Shown here one piece after another: positions 1 to 7,360 of a stretch of 7,505 nucleotides of DNA. The position numbers and the translations under genes were made by a program. The notes under the pieces were generated by a model. That model ran no database searches. It had not been told where the DNA came from and saw nothing but the letters and a program-made list of their open reading frames with translations. The first letter of the stretch is position 1; each line of letters opens with the position of its first letter. Origin of the DNA: Flavobacteriaceae bacterium (GTDB lineage: Bacteria; Bacteroidota; Bacteroidia; Flavobacteriales; Flavobacteriaceae); assembly GCA_013042255.1 (NCBI GenBank), contig JABDQK010000107.1, positions 1-7,505 of the forward strand, read 5' to 3'.

Positions 1-991
1 TCCAGCTAAGTAAGTTTTTGTCATCATTTGCCCAGTCCTCCATCATTGTTTTGGAAAAATGACCACTCATAATATCATCCATATGCTTTTGAAAGAGAGG
101 CCGCATAATATCCTTCAACTCCTCCGAAAGATCAAATGCCTTAATTTTAGCGGGATTGGAAAGGCGATCCATCATATTGGTAATTCCTCCGTATTTTAAA
201 CCTTCCGTGATAGTTTCCCATCCATATTGAATGAGTTTAGAGGCATACCCGGGATCCATTCCTTTTTCGATCATTTTGTCAAAACACAGAATGGAGCCTG
301 TCTGAAGTAGGCCACAAAGTATAGTCTGTTCCCCCATTAAATCGGATTTAACCTCTGCGACAAAGGAAGATTCAAGTACACCTGCCTTATGTCCACCAGT
401 AGCCGCAGCATAAGCCTTGGCCTGGGCAAGCCCTTTCCCCTCAGGGTCATTTTCGGGATGTACAGCGATAAGTGTTGGTACTCCAAAGCCTCTTTTGTAT
501 TCTTCTCTCACTTCAGAGCCAGGACTTTTAGGTGCCACCATGATGACCGTAAGGTCTTTTCTGATCTGCATACCTTCTTCCACAATATTGAAGCCGTGCG
601 AATATGAAAGAGTAGCCCCCTTTTTCATCAATGGCATAACGTTTTTGACCACGTTGGTGTGTTGCTTATCGGGAGTCAGGTTAATCAGTAGATCAGCGGT
701 GGGTACGAGTTCCTGATAGGTGCCCACAGTAAAACCATTTTCCGTTGCATTGATGAAGGATGTCCTTTTTTCTGAAATGGCAGCTTCACGTAGCGTATAG
801 GCGATATCCAGACCTGAATCCCTCATATTCAAACCCTGATTAAGGCCCTGAGCACCGCAGCCTATAATCACAATCTTTTTCCCTTTTAGTGCCGATACAC
901 CATCCGTAAATTCAGATGTATCCATAAAACGACACTGCCCGAGTTGTTTCAGTTTGTCCCTCAGAGAAAGTGTATTAAAATAATTTGTCAT
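1..991 (-). CDS. ilvC: Ketol-acid reductoisomerase (NADP+), class II long form, N-terminal two thirds
   Basis: Catalyses the Mg2+-dependent alkyl migration and NADPH reduction of 2-acetolactate or 2-aceto-2-hydroxybutyrate to the dihydroxy acid, the second common step of valine and isoleucine synthesis, in the cytoplasm. The ATG at 991-989 opens [14 protein letters not shown], which lines up without gaps with the start of the E. coli enzyme. Residues 44-52 (GCGAQGLNQ) form the dinucleotide-binding loop. R68, R76 and S78, the positions that select NADPH in E. coli, are present. H132, K155 and the metal ligands E213, D217 and E221 (EVKSDLMGE) are all seen. About 330 codons lie in the window and the class II family is about 490, so the second helical domain, with the remaining metal ligands, lies beyond the left edge. 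It follows ilvN after 22 bases as the last visible gene of the operon, with no clear Shine-Dalgarno. Identification is secure; the class II assignment rests on the near-identity to the E. coli form. Confidence 0.97.
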   Translation of the reverse strand, partial: MTNYFNTLSLRDKLKQLGQCRFMDTSEFTDGVSALKGKKIVIIGCGAQGLNQGLNMRDSGLDIAYTLREAAISEKRTSFINATENGFTVGTYQELVPTADLLINLTPDKQHTNVVKNVMPLMKKGATLSYSHGFNIVEEGMQIRKDLTVIMVAPKSPGSEVREEYKRGFGVPTLIAVHPENDPEGKGLAQAKAYAAATGGHKAGVLESSFVAEVKSDLMGEQTILCGLLQTGSILCFDKMIEKGMDPGYASKLIQYGWETITEGLKYGGITNMMDRLSNPAKIKAFDLSEELKDIMRPLFQKHMDDIMSGHFSKTMMEDWANDDKNLLSW

Positions 992-1013
992 GCGTGTAGT
1001 TGTTTGTATCTCG

Positions 1014-1544
1014 TTATTTTTCGTTTTCGTATTGATTTAGTAAAGCAGAAATGGGCATTGTCGCTTTGGTGACCGCAATTCGACCCGAACGGACAAACTG
1101 CATAATACCGTATGGCTCAAGTTCATCATGCATTTCGTCAATTTCATGCCTTCTGCCGGTCTTTGCAAGAACAAAGAATTCCCTGGAAACAGTAACAATC
1201 TGGGAATTGCTCTCCTTGATAATATTTTGTATTTGCCGTTCGTCAAATAGTAAATGTGAATCAATTTTAAAAAGGGCAGATTCCTGATAAATGATCTCAT
1301 CATCAGTATGATAGAAAGCCTTGATTACTTCAATTTGCTTTTCTATCTGAGCCACAATTTTTCTCGTCCAATCTTCGGTAGTATTTACAACAATTGTAAA
1401 TTTTGACACATGCTCTATTTCTGATTTAGAGACATTTAGACCTTCTATATTAATGTGTCGCTTTAAAAATATTCCCGATATTCTATTCAGCAATCCGACA
1501 TTGTTTTCCGAATATACTGAGATGGTAAACCACTTTTTCTCCAT
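1014..1544 (-). CDS. ilvN: Acetolactate synthase small (regulatory) subunit
   Basis: Regulatory subunit that binds the IlvB catalytic subunit, raises its activity and confers feedback inhibition by valine in the cytoplasm. An ACT domain covers about residues 4-75 ([15 protein letters not shown], then NIEGL) and a C-terminal small-subunit domain about 85-165. N14, G17 and N32 match the E. coli IlvH positions N11, G14 and N29, known for valine binding, so I infer valine sensitivity. The 176-residue length is normal for the family. Start choice: the bases read GTG ATG at 1547-1542, so a GTG start one codon earlier is possible; I prefer the ATG at 1544-1542, leaving 5 bases after the ilvB stop. 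Translation is probably linked to that of ilvB because there is almost no space between the genes. The symbol could equally be ilvH, since the two names cover paralogous subunits. Confidence 0.95.
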   Translation of the reverse strand: MEKKWFTISVYSENNVGLLNRISGIFLKRHINIEGLNVSKSEIEHVSKFTIVVNTTEDWTRKIVAQIEKQIEVIKAFYHTDDEIIYQESALFKIDSHLLFDERQIQNIIKESNSQIVTVSREFFVLAKTGRRHEIDEMHDELEPYGIMQFVRSGRIAVTKATMPISALLNQYENEK

Positions 1545-1549
1545 CACTT

Positions 1550-3283
1550 TTACTTTAATCTTATATCTGATACGGAAGCGCCTGAAGGGATCATTGGAAA
1601 GACATTGTCTTCCTTTTCCACTTTCACCTCTAAAAAATATGGTTCGTTAGAGGACATCATTTCCTGAACAGCAGCTTTTAAATTTTTTCGTTCTGTCACC
1701 CTTTGGGCTTTAATGTGATACCCTTCAGCAATTTTTACAAAATCAGGATTGGTCATTACGGTTGAAGCGTATCGACGCTCAAAGAAGAGCTCCTGCCATT
1801 GTCTTACCATTCCAAGGTGATCATTATTCAATACGACAATCTTTACAGCCGTTTTATTCTGATAGATGGTCGCCAACTCCTGAATGGTCATCTGGTATCC
1901 TCCATCACCTATAATTGCAACTACTTCGCGGTCTTCAGCTCCCATCTTAGCCCCTATGGCTGCCGGTAAGGCAAAACCCATAGTTCCCAAACCTCCGGAA
2001 GTTATGTTGCTCTTCGACTGGTTAAACTTGGCATATCGGCAGGCCACCATCTGATGTTGCCCTACATCCGTAACAATAACCGCTTTATTCTTTGATGCCT
2101 TATTTATTTCCTCCACCACTTCCCCCATGGTTAATCCCTCCTTTTTGGGGTGCAGATCCTTCTCTATGACAGCTTTGAACTCTTCCTCATACCGCAAACT
2201 GAATTCGTTACGCCAGGATTCATGACTGTTCTTTTTGATCCTGGGAAGCAACAATTCTAATGTTTCTTTAGCATTACCCAGTAATGCCACATCTACTTTT
2301 ACATTTTTATTGATCTCAGCAGGGTCTATTTCCATATGGATAATTTTGGCCTGCTTGGCGTATGTTTCAAGATTACCAGTTACCCTGTCGTCAAAACGCA
2401 TTCCGATAGCAATAAGGACATCACATTCATTGGTGAGTACATTAGGGCCATAGTTTCCATGCATTCCCACCATACCAACATTGAGGGGATGGTCTGTATT
2501 TAAAGCAGATAATCCAAGGATGGTCCAGGCAGCGGGTATGCCCGACTTCTCAACAAATTCCTTTAGTTCATTTTCCGCTTCCCCTAAAATGACTCCCTGC
2601 CCAAAAACGATGAAGGGTTTCTTAGCCGTATTGATCAGCTCGGCGGCCAGCTCCAGATTGGCTTCTTTTACTTTTGGCGTAGGCTTATAACTTCGAACCC
2701 CTGTACAGGCTTCATATTGAAAATCGAGCTCGTCAAACTGTGCATTTTTGGTGATATCGATCAGAACAGGTCCGGGTCTCCCCGATCTGGCAATAAAAAA
2801 TGCCTTGGCCATAATTCCGGGTATTTCTTCAGCCCTAGTGATCTGATAATTCCATTTGGTCACCGGGGTGGATATCCCGATAATATCGGTTTCCTGAAAC
2901 GCATCTGAGCCCAGAAGATGCCTGGGTACCTGTCCGGTTATACAAACCATGGGAGTAGAATCGATCTGGGCATCTGCCAGGCCGGTGACCAGATTGGTTG
3001 CCCCTGGTCCTGAAGTTGCCATAGCAACACCTACTTTTCCACTAACCCTGGCATATCCCTGTGCAGCATGTGTAGCACCCTGCTCATGACGTGTAAGAAT
3101 ATGTGTTAGTTTATCCTGGAACTTATAAAGTTCATCATAAACGGGCATTATTGCCCCGCCCGGATAGCCATAGATTAAATCCACACCTTCTGCCAGGAGG
3201 CAGTGTATAATTGCTTCCGCACCGCTCACTCTCATCGTCTTAGGATTCTTTTCTGATGCTTTCTTTTTTGTTATTGTATCCAT
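1550..3283 (-). CDS. ilvB: Acetolactate synthase large (catalytic) subunit, biosynthetic type
   Basis: Thiamine diphosphate-, FAD- and Mg2+-dependent acetohydroxyacid synthase: condenses two pyruvates to 2-acetolactate, or pyruvate with 2-oxobutyrate to 2-aceto-2-hydroxybutyrate. At 577 residues it has the usual length. Order of domains: N-terminal ThDP domain about 18-185 with the catalytic glutamate E67 in RHEQGA; central domain about 205-340, with the GMRFDDRVTG segment typical of the FAD-using anabolic enzymes; C-terminal ThDP domain about 395-545 with the GDGG motif at 459-462 and N487 as probable metal ligands. Positions known for herbicide resistance in plants carry the usual sensitive residues (A44, P120, A128, W496 and the serine in IPSGA). 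A neighbouring small subunit gene and the FAD segment argue against a catabolic, FAD-independent AlsS. The gene lies 38 bases after ilvD, and an AAAGG 8 bases before the ATG could act as a modest ribosome site. Confidence 0.97.
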   Translation of the reverse strand: MDTITKKKASEKNPKTMRVSGAEAIIHCLLAEGVDLIYGYPGGAIMPVYDELYKFQDKLTHILTRHEQGATHAAQGYARVSGKVGVAMATSGPGATNLVTGLADAQIDSTPMVCITGQVPRHLLGSDAFQETDIIGISTPVTKWNYQITRAEEIPGIMAKAFFIARSGRPGPVLIDITKNAQFDELDFQYEACTGVRSYKPTPKVKEANLELAAELINTAKKPFIVFGQGVILGEAENELKEFVEKSGIPAAWTILGLSALNTDHPLNVGMVGMHGNYGPNVLTNECDVLIAIGMRFDDRVTGNLETYAKQAKIIHMEIDPAEINKNVKVDVALLGNAKETLELLLPRIKKNSHESWRNEFSLRYEEEFKAVIEKDLHPKKEGLTMGEVVEEINKASKNKAVIVTDVGQHQMVACRYAKFNQSKSNITSGGLGTMGFALPAAIGAKMGAEDREVVAIIGDGGYQMTIQELATIYQNKTAVKIVVLNNDHLGMVRQWQELFFERRYASTVMTNPDFVKIAEGYHIKAQRVTERKNLKAAVQEMMSSNEPYFLEVKVEKEDNVFPMIPSGASVSDIRLK

Positions 3284-3285
3284 AA

Positions 3286-3301
3286 ATACTGCCTTTCAAA
3301 C
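3286..3301 (-). promoter_or_regulatory. Possible ribosome binding site of ilvB
   Basis: On the minus strand the bases before the ilvB ATG read GAAAGGCAGTATTT, with AAAGG ending 8 bases ahead of the start. This is the only spot before a gene in this window that resembles a Shine-Dalgarno, which is generally weak or absent in Bacteroidota, so its contribution is uncertain. Confidence 0.3.
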
Positions 3302-3321
3302 CGATATTTATATTTTCTTTA

Positions 3322-5016
3322 CTACTCAAACTGGTCGGTTACACACCCCTTAGAAGCTGACGATACGATTTTGGCGTATTTGTACAGACTCCCTTTTCGA
3401 ACTTTCAAAGGTGGTTGTTTCCAATGCCTCCTTCGTTCCTCCAGCTCCTCTTCAGATAATGCCACACTAATACTATTTTCCACAGCATTAATTGTTATCA
3501 TGTCGCCATCTTTCAATAATCCGATCGCACCTCCTTCCTGAGCCTCAGGGGAAACATGTCCTACAACAAATCCATGTGTTCCTCCTGAAAACCGGCCATC
3601 TGTAATCAAAGCAACATCTTTACCCAATCCTGCTCCCATTATGGCGGCAGTAGGTTTGAGCATTTCCGGCATCCCGGGCCCTCCCTTCGGCCCTTCATAC
3701 CTGATCACTACTACATCACCTTTTTTTACCAGGCCTTTTCCAATCCCTTCATTTGCCTTGAATTCATCGTCAAAAACTTTGGCCGGACCTGTAAAATGAT
3801 AGCCTTCTTTCCCTGTGATTTTTGCTACAGCACCTTCCTCTGCCAGGTTACCATAAAGAATACGAAGGTGTCCCGTTTCTTTAATTGGGTCCTGTAAGGA
3901 ATGAACAACCTTTTGCCCCGCCTTCAGTGCCGGGACCTCACTTAGGTTTTTTGCTATGGTCTTTCCCGTTACAGTTAGGCAATCCCCGTGTAACATGTCA
4001 TGTTCGAGCATAAACTTCATAACCGCAGGTATACCTCCTACCCTATGGACGTCTTCCATCAGGAATTTTCCACTGGGTTTTAGATCGGCGAGAAATGGCG
4101 TTGTATCACTGATCCTTTGAAAATCATCGAGGGTAAAATCAATTTCTGCAGCCCTGGCAATTGCAAGGAAATGCAACACGGCATTGGTGGAGCCTCCCAA
4201 AACTGTAATTAGTCTGACAGCGTTCTCAAGTGATTTTCTACTGATGATATCACTTGGCTTTATATCATTCTCAATAAGATGTCTTAATGCTCTGCCCGAA
4301 TTCAGACAGTCTACTTCTTTTTCTGATCCTATAGCAGGGTTAGAAGAGTTATAGGGCATAGCCATCCCCAGAGCCTCGATAGCTGATGCCATGGTGTTTG
4401 CGGTATACATTCCTCCACAAGCACCCGCTCCCGGACAGGCATTCTGGATTACCTGCTTGAACTCATCTTCCTTCATGGTGCCGGCCACTTTCTCCCCCCA
4501 TGCTTCAAAAGCACTTACAATGTCTAGTTTTTTATTGTTGAGGCATCCCGACGCAATGGTACCTCCATAAACCAGGATTGATGGTCTGTTAAGTCTGATC
4601 ATTGCCATCAGAGCTCCGGGCATGTTTTTGTCACAACCTACAACCGTCACCAGCCCATCGTAATTCATCGCCTGCACAACAGTCTCCATCGAATCAGCTA
4701 TAATATCCCTGGACGGCAGGGAATAACGCATCCCATAGGTACCCATGGATATCCCATCACTAACGCCGATTGAATTAAATACCAGACCTACCAACCCCTT
4801 TTCGTCAAGACCTTTCTTTACATGTTGGGCCAGGTCATTAAGGTGCATATTACAGGGGTTTCCTTCGTATCCAGTACTTCCTATCCCGATTAGGGGCTTC
4901 TTTAAATCCTCCTCGCTGAGTCCGATCGCATAAAGCATCGCTTGAGCCCCGGGCTGGGTAGGATCCTGAGTAACATTCTTACTGTATTTATTTAATTCTG
5001 TTTTTGTTTTTCCCAA
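3322..5016 (-). CDS. ilvD: Dihydroxy-acid dehydratase (iron-sulfur enzyme)
   Basis: Dehydrates 2,3-dihydroxy-isovalerate and 2,3-dihydroxy-3-methylvalerate to the 2-oxo acids, the third common step of valine and isoleucine synthesis (and a source of the leucine precursor). C55 (EGNPCN), C128 (GCDKN) and C200 (GACGG) are the three cluster cysteines of the family; D87, D129 and K130 fit the Mg2+ ligands including the carbamylated lysine; S477 in DGRFSGG fits the catalytic serine. Length of 564 residues is typical. The start is unusual: the frame runs back from [13 protein letters not shown] to a TTG at 5016-5014 and then to an in-frame TAG at 5043-5041 with no ATG or GTG between, so TTG is the only standard start. 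The next internal ATG would remove 26 residues of conserved sequence. First gene of the operon; a candidate promoter lies just upstream. Cluster type ([2Fe-2S] or [4Fe-4S]) cannot be settled here. Confidence 0.97.
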   Translation of the reverse strand: MGKTKTELNKYSKNVTQDPTQPGAQAMLYAIGLSEEDLKKPLIGIGSTGYEGNPCNMHLNDLAQHVKKGLDEKGLVGLVFNSIGVSDGISMGTYGMRYSLPSRDIIADSMETVVQAMNYDGLVTVVGCDKNMPGALMAMIRLNRPSILVYGGTIASGCLNNKKLDIVSAFEAWGEKVAGTMKEDEFKQVIQNACPGAGACGGMYTANTMASAIEALGMAMPYNSSNPAIGSEKEVDCLNSGRALRHLIENDIKPSDIISRKSLENAVRLITVLGGSTNAVLHFLAIARAAEIDFTLDDFQRISDTTPFLADLKPSGKFLMEDVHRVGGIPAVMKFMLEHDMLHGDCLTVTGKTIAKNLSEVPALKAGQKVVHSLQDPIKETGHLRILYGNLAEEGAVAKITGKEGYHFTGPAKVFDDEFKANEGIGKGLVKKGDVVVIRYEGPKGGPGMPEMLKPTAAIMGAGLGKDVALITDGRFSGGTHGFVVGHVSPEAQEGGAIGLLKDGDMITINAVENSISVALSEEELEERRRHWKQPPLKVRKGSLYKYAKIVSSASKGCVTDQFE

Positions 5017-5050
5017 ATGTGCCGGTTTTCTTAATAATTCCTATAGGTTT

Positions 5051-5058
5051 CAAAGATA
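5051..5058 (-). promoter_or_regulatory. Candidate -7 promoter element of the ilv operon
   Basis: Read on the minus strand the bases are TATCTTTG, an exact match to the TAnnTTTG element used by the Bacteroidota primary sigma factor. It ends 34 bases before the TTG start of ilvD, so transcription would start around 5045-5048 and give a leader of about 30 bases. I find no good TTG-type -33 element about 17-23 bases further upstream, which weakens the call. The short leader leaves no room for a leader-peptide attenuator or T-box. Confidence 0.55.
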
Positions 5059-5082
5059 CTTGTTTAAAAACCACGTCTTACT

Positions 5083-5093
5083 TTACATTGTAA
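5083..5093. promoter_or_regulatory. Inverted repeat TTACA-T-TGTAA, possible operator
   Basis: A perfect 5-base inverted repeat around one central base. Relative to the candidate ilvD transcription start near 5046 it lies at about -37 to -47, where a bound protein could block or assist RNA polymerase. It is short enough to arise by chance in AT-rich DNA; no regulator is identified. Confidence 0.3.
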
Positions 5094-5105
5094 GCTACGA
5101 TAAAT

Positions 5106-5119
5106 TCAATGTCCATTGA
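5106..5119. promoter_or_regulatory. Inverted repeat TCAATG-TC-CATTGA, possible operator
   Basis: A perfect 6-base inverted repeat with a 2-base spacer. It contains the half-site ATTGA in the orientation opposite to that of the repeat at 5131-5147, which makes a shared binding protein thinkable. It lies about 60 bases upstream of the candidate ilvD start of transcription. Function is inference only. Confidence 0.35.
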
Positions 5120-5130
5120 TTAGAGTTAAC

Positions 5131-5147
5131 ATATTGAATATCAATAT
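5131..5147. promoter_or_regulatory. Inverted repeat ATATTGA-ATA-TCAATAT, possible operator
   Basis: A perfect 7-base inverted repeat with a 3-base spacer, 17 bases in all, near the middle of the divergent region. Together with the repeat at 5106-5119 it gives four copies of the pentamer ATTGA or its complement TCAAT within 40 bases. This resembles a site for a dimeric helix-turn-helix regulator, but no regulator gene is in the window and AT-rich composition makes such repeats less rare. Confidence 0.4.
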
Positions 5148-5235
5148 TATAATACGGTTTTAATTATCATATTCACTATGTACACAGGATGGGGAAAAGA
5201 GTGAGATTAGATACTTTTTAGGCTAAAAAATTACC

Positions 5236-5243
5236 TATTTTTG
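5236..5243 (+). promoter_or_regulatory. Candidate -7 promoter element directly before the aldehyde dehydrogenase start
   Basis: The bases TATTTTTG match TAnnTTTG exactly and lie only 3 bases before the ATG at 5247. If used, transcription would begin at or next to the start codon and the mRNA would be leaderless or nearly so. The region is rich in T and no TTG sits at the expected -33 distance, so a chance match is quite possible. No other TAnnTTTG match is visible on this strand in the intergenic region. Confidence 0.3.
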
Positions 5244-5246
5244 GGC

Positions 5247-6626
5247 ATGCAATATTCAATTTCTCAACAAGTTGAGGCACAGCAAAGGTATTTTAATACA
5301 GGGCAGACCAGGGATGTGCGATTTCGTAAAGGGATCCTGAAAAAGTTACAGGCCGAAATCGTGCGGCAGGAAGATGCTATATGTGAAGCCCTCTACGCAG
5401 ATTTTAAAAAGCCAAAATTTGAGACCTTAATCGCGGAGACCCAGTTTGTCCTGGCTGAACTTAAGATGATCATAAAACATCTGGAATTATGGGCAAAACC
5501 GGAGAGAGTGCCCTCCTCCATCCTCAACTTCCCCTCTTCTGACTGGATATACAAAGAACCTTATGGGAATGTCCTAATTATTTCCCCCTGGAACTATCCG
5601 TTTCAGTTGACATTATTACCCTTAGTTTCAGCCGTTGCAGCGGGAAATACCGCTGTCTTGAAGCCTTCCGAACTCACTCCGAAAACAAGTTCTGTTATTC
5701 AAAAGCTCATAAATGCTGTTTTTAAACCGGAACATGTATTGGTTTGTCAGGGAGATGCTGAAGTGGCTAAGAGTTTGTTGAAAGAAAAATGGGATTATAT
5801 CTTCTTTACCGGTAGTACAAGGGTAGGAAAAATTGTATATGAAAGTGCTGCCAGCCAACTTACTCCGGTTACCCTTGAGTTGGGAGGAAAAAGCCCTTGC
5901 GTGGTTGATGAGACCGCAGTTCCGGCCCAGGCGGCCAGGCGAATTGTCTGGGGAAAGTTTCTAAACGCCGGCCAGACCTGCATCGCACCAGATTATATCC
6001 TGGTTCACACACAGATGAAAGAGCAACTGCTGGAGGAACTCATTAAGAGCATTAGGTCATTCTTTGGAGAAAATCCTGAAGAATCAAATGACCTGGCCAG
6101 GATTATTTCACCTGCTCACTTCGAACGACTCAAAGGCTTATTGAGCAATGAAAAAATCCTTTTTGGGGGAGCACATAATAGTGCAGACCGATTTATTTCC
6201 CCCACCCTGGTTGATGAGCCATCTAAGGGGAGTAATCTCATGCAGGAGGAGATCTTTGGTCCAATACTGCCTATCATCTCCTACCATAATGAAAGTGAAT
6301 TGGAGGCATGGATTCAGGACGGTGGAAAACCCTTGGCGGCCTACCTTTTTTCAAGGCGTAAATCATTTCAAAAGAGGTTTGTGAGAGATTTCAGTTTTGG
6401 AGGGGGTACGATCAATGACACCCTATTGCAAATATCAAATAAAAACCTTCCTTTTGGAGGGGTCGGAAAGAGTGGATTAGGGTCCTATCACGGGAAAAGA
6501 TCATTCAATACTTTTTCTCATCAAAAAGCCGTAGTAAAAAGGGGTACATGGCTCGATTTCCGTTTTAAATATCCTCCTTACAACATACCGATGAATCTGA
6601 TTAAAAAAATGAAACATATATTTTAA
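5247..6626 (+). CDS. Aldehyde dehydrogenase, class 3 (ALDH3)-like
   Basis: NAD(P)-dependent oxidation of an aldehyde to the carboxylic acid; the substrate is not evident. From the ATG at 5247 the protein has 459 residues, close to the roughly 450 of class 3 enzymes. N116 (PWNYP), the nucleotide loop GSTRVG at 189-194, general base E211 (TLELGGKSP) and nucleophile C245 (NAGQTC) fall almost exactly at the ALDH3 positions. The C-terminal part carries NLPFGGVGKSG, KRSFNTFSHQK and a basic, aromatic tail (RFKYPPYN, then LIKKMKHIF); ALDH3 relatives often use the tail at the dimer or membrane surface, but no clear transmembrane helix is visible. Start choice: a TTG at 5241 is in frame two codons earlier but overlaps the candidate promoter, so I take the ATG. 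The stop TAA overlaps the next ATG by one base, implying joint expression with the nitroreductase. Fatty or aromatic aldehydes are plausible substrates by family only. Confidence 0.93.
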   Translation: MQYSISQQVEAQQRYFNTGQTRDVRFRKGILKKLQAEIVRQEDAICEALYADFKKPKFETLIAETQFVLAELKMIIKHLELWAKPERVPSSILNFPSSDWIYKEPYGNVLIISPWNYPFQLTLLPLVSAVAAGNTAVLKPSELTPKTSSVIQKLINAVFKPEHVLVCQGDAEVAKSLLKEKWDYIFFTGSTRVGKIVYESAASQLTPVTLELGGKSPCVVDETAVPAQAARRIVWGKFLNAGQTCIAPDYILVHTQMKEQLLEELIKSIRSFFGENPEESNDLARIISPAHFERLKGLLSNEKILFGGAHNSADRFISPTLVDEPSKGSNLMQEEIFGPILPIISYHNESELEAWIQDGGKPLAAYLFSRRKSFQKRFVRDFSFGGGTINDTLLQISNKNLPFGGVGKSGLGSYHGKRSFNTFSHQKAVVKRGTWLDFRFKYPPYNIPMNLIKKMKHIF

Positions 6627-7360
6627 TGAATACAGAAAAGACGGTAACCGAGGCTATTCAATACCGAAGGTCAGTAAGGGTGTATGATAAAGAAAAAGAA
6701 ATCGATCCCAAAAAAGTACGAAAGTGCATCCAAAATGCAGTTCTCGCCCCTACAAGCAGCAATCTGCAACTCTGGGAATTCTATCACGTAACTGATACCG
6801 AAGTCCTCAAGGAGTTGGTAGAGGCTTGTCTTGGACAGAATGCGGCTAAAACTGCAAAGCAAATGGTGATAGTTGTTGCTAGAAGAGATTTATGGAGAAA
6901 ACGGGCACGATCAAACAAGGATTTTCTTTTGAAAAACATAGGCGACAAACCCAGAGAAGAGTACAGCAGAAGGGAAAAGTTTGCATTGGGTTACTACACA
7001 AAACTTATTCCATCGATCTATGCAGAGTTTCTGGGATTATTGGGATGGATTCGATATGTATTTTTTTGGGTAATTGGTCTTTTCAGGCCTGTATACCGGC
7101 AAGTCAGGAGATCAGATTTAAGAATCGTCGCACACAAGAGTGCCGGACTTGCTGCTCAGAATTTTATGATTTCTATGGCTGCCATAGGATACGATACCTG
7201 CCCTATGGAAGGCAGTGATACTGCCAGAATTAAAAAGATCCTGAATTTGCCGATGGGAGCCGAAATTACTATGACTATTGGTTGCGGGATACGGGATGAA
7301 AAAGGAATCTACGGCCCAAGATTCAGAGTGCCCTTTGAAGAGGTCTACAAGGCAGTTTAA
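6626..7360 (+). CDS. Nitroreductase-family flavoprotein with hydrophobic insertion
   Basis: Probable FMN-dependent NAD(P)H oxidoreductase; the reaction is unknown, and members reduce nitro groups, quinones or enals, or dehalogenate. RRS at 14-16 (YRRSVRVYD) and PTSSNLQLW at 42-50 are the FMN-binding signatures; the AAQNF, GYDTCPMEG (188-196) and IGCGIRDEKGIYGP segments mark the C-terminal half of the fold. Between about 95 and 165 it carries an insertion with many basic residues and a hydrophobic run at about 131-153 (FLGLLGWIRYVFFWVIGLF) that could touch a membrane or form a lid. I recall similar insertions in other Bacteroidota relatives but cannot verify it. The ATG shares its A with the last base of the upstream TAA, so translation probably re-initiates from the dehydrogenase gene. 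The 3' end overlaps the opposing gene by 4 bases. Confidence 0.88.
   Translation: MNTEKTVTEAIQYRRSVRVYDKEKEIDPKKVRKCIQNAVLAPTSSNLQLWEFYHVTDTEVLKELVEACLGQNAAKTAKQMVIVVARRDLWRKRARSNKDFLLKNIGDKPREEYSRREKFALGYYTKLIPSIYAEFLGLLGWIRYVFFWVIGLFRPVYRQVRRSDLRIVAHKSAGLAAQNFMISMAAIGYDTCPMEGSDTARIKKILNLPMGAEITMTIGCGIRDEKGIYGPRFRVPFEEVYKAV

Larger units (their letters stand above)
1..5016 (-). other. ilvD-ilvB-ilvN-ilvC operon
   Basis: Four genes on one strand are separated by 38, 5 and 22 bases, and no terminator-like hairpin with a T run is visible in any gap. The products carry out three consecutive reactions of branched-chain amino acid synthesis, from pyruvate to 2-oxoisovalerate and from 2-oxobutyrate to 3-methyl-2-oxovalerate. 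The order ilvD-B-N-C is one I associate with flavobacteria, where threonine deaminase and leu genes commonly follow; that continuation lies past the left edge and is only inference. Operon status is inferred from spacing, not measured. Confidence 0.9.
5017..5246. other. Divergent intergenic region between ilvD and the aldehyde dehydrogenase gene
   Basis: About 230 AT-rich bases separate the two divergent genes. I see candidate promoter elements for each side, three short perfect inverted repeats between 5083 and 5147, and no open reading frame with recognisable content. No Shine-Dalgarno is evident before either gene. No rho-independent terminator, riboswitch fold or RNA gene is apparent. Confidence 0.7.

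Noticed and set aside
389..716. Two overlapping plus-strand open frames of 72 and 99 codons
   Set aside because: They lie wholly inside the highly conserved minus-strand ilvC and show no recognisable protein content.
4745..4933. Plus-strand 62-codon frame opposite the ilvD N-terminal region
   Set aside because: The minus strand encodes the conserved cluster cysteine region of IlvD, so this frame is a shadow.
5017..5050. Attenuator, T-box or leader peptide before ilvD
   Set aside because: The stretch between the likely promoter and the start codon is about 30 bases, with no hairpin, T run or small reading frame rich in branched-chain codons.
5628..5983. Two minus-strand open frames opposite the aldehyde dehydrogenase
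   Set aside because: The plus strand here encodes the nucleotide-binding loop and catalytic residues of the dehydrogenase; the antisense frames have no independent support.
6892..7218. A 108-codon plus-strand frame inside the nitroreductase gene
   Set aside because: It is an out-of-frame reading of a gene with clear FMN-binding motifs, and its translation is cysteine-rich and unlike any family I know.
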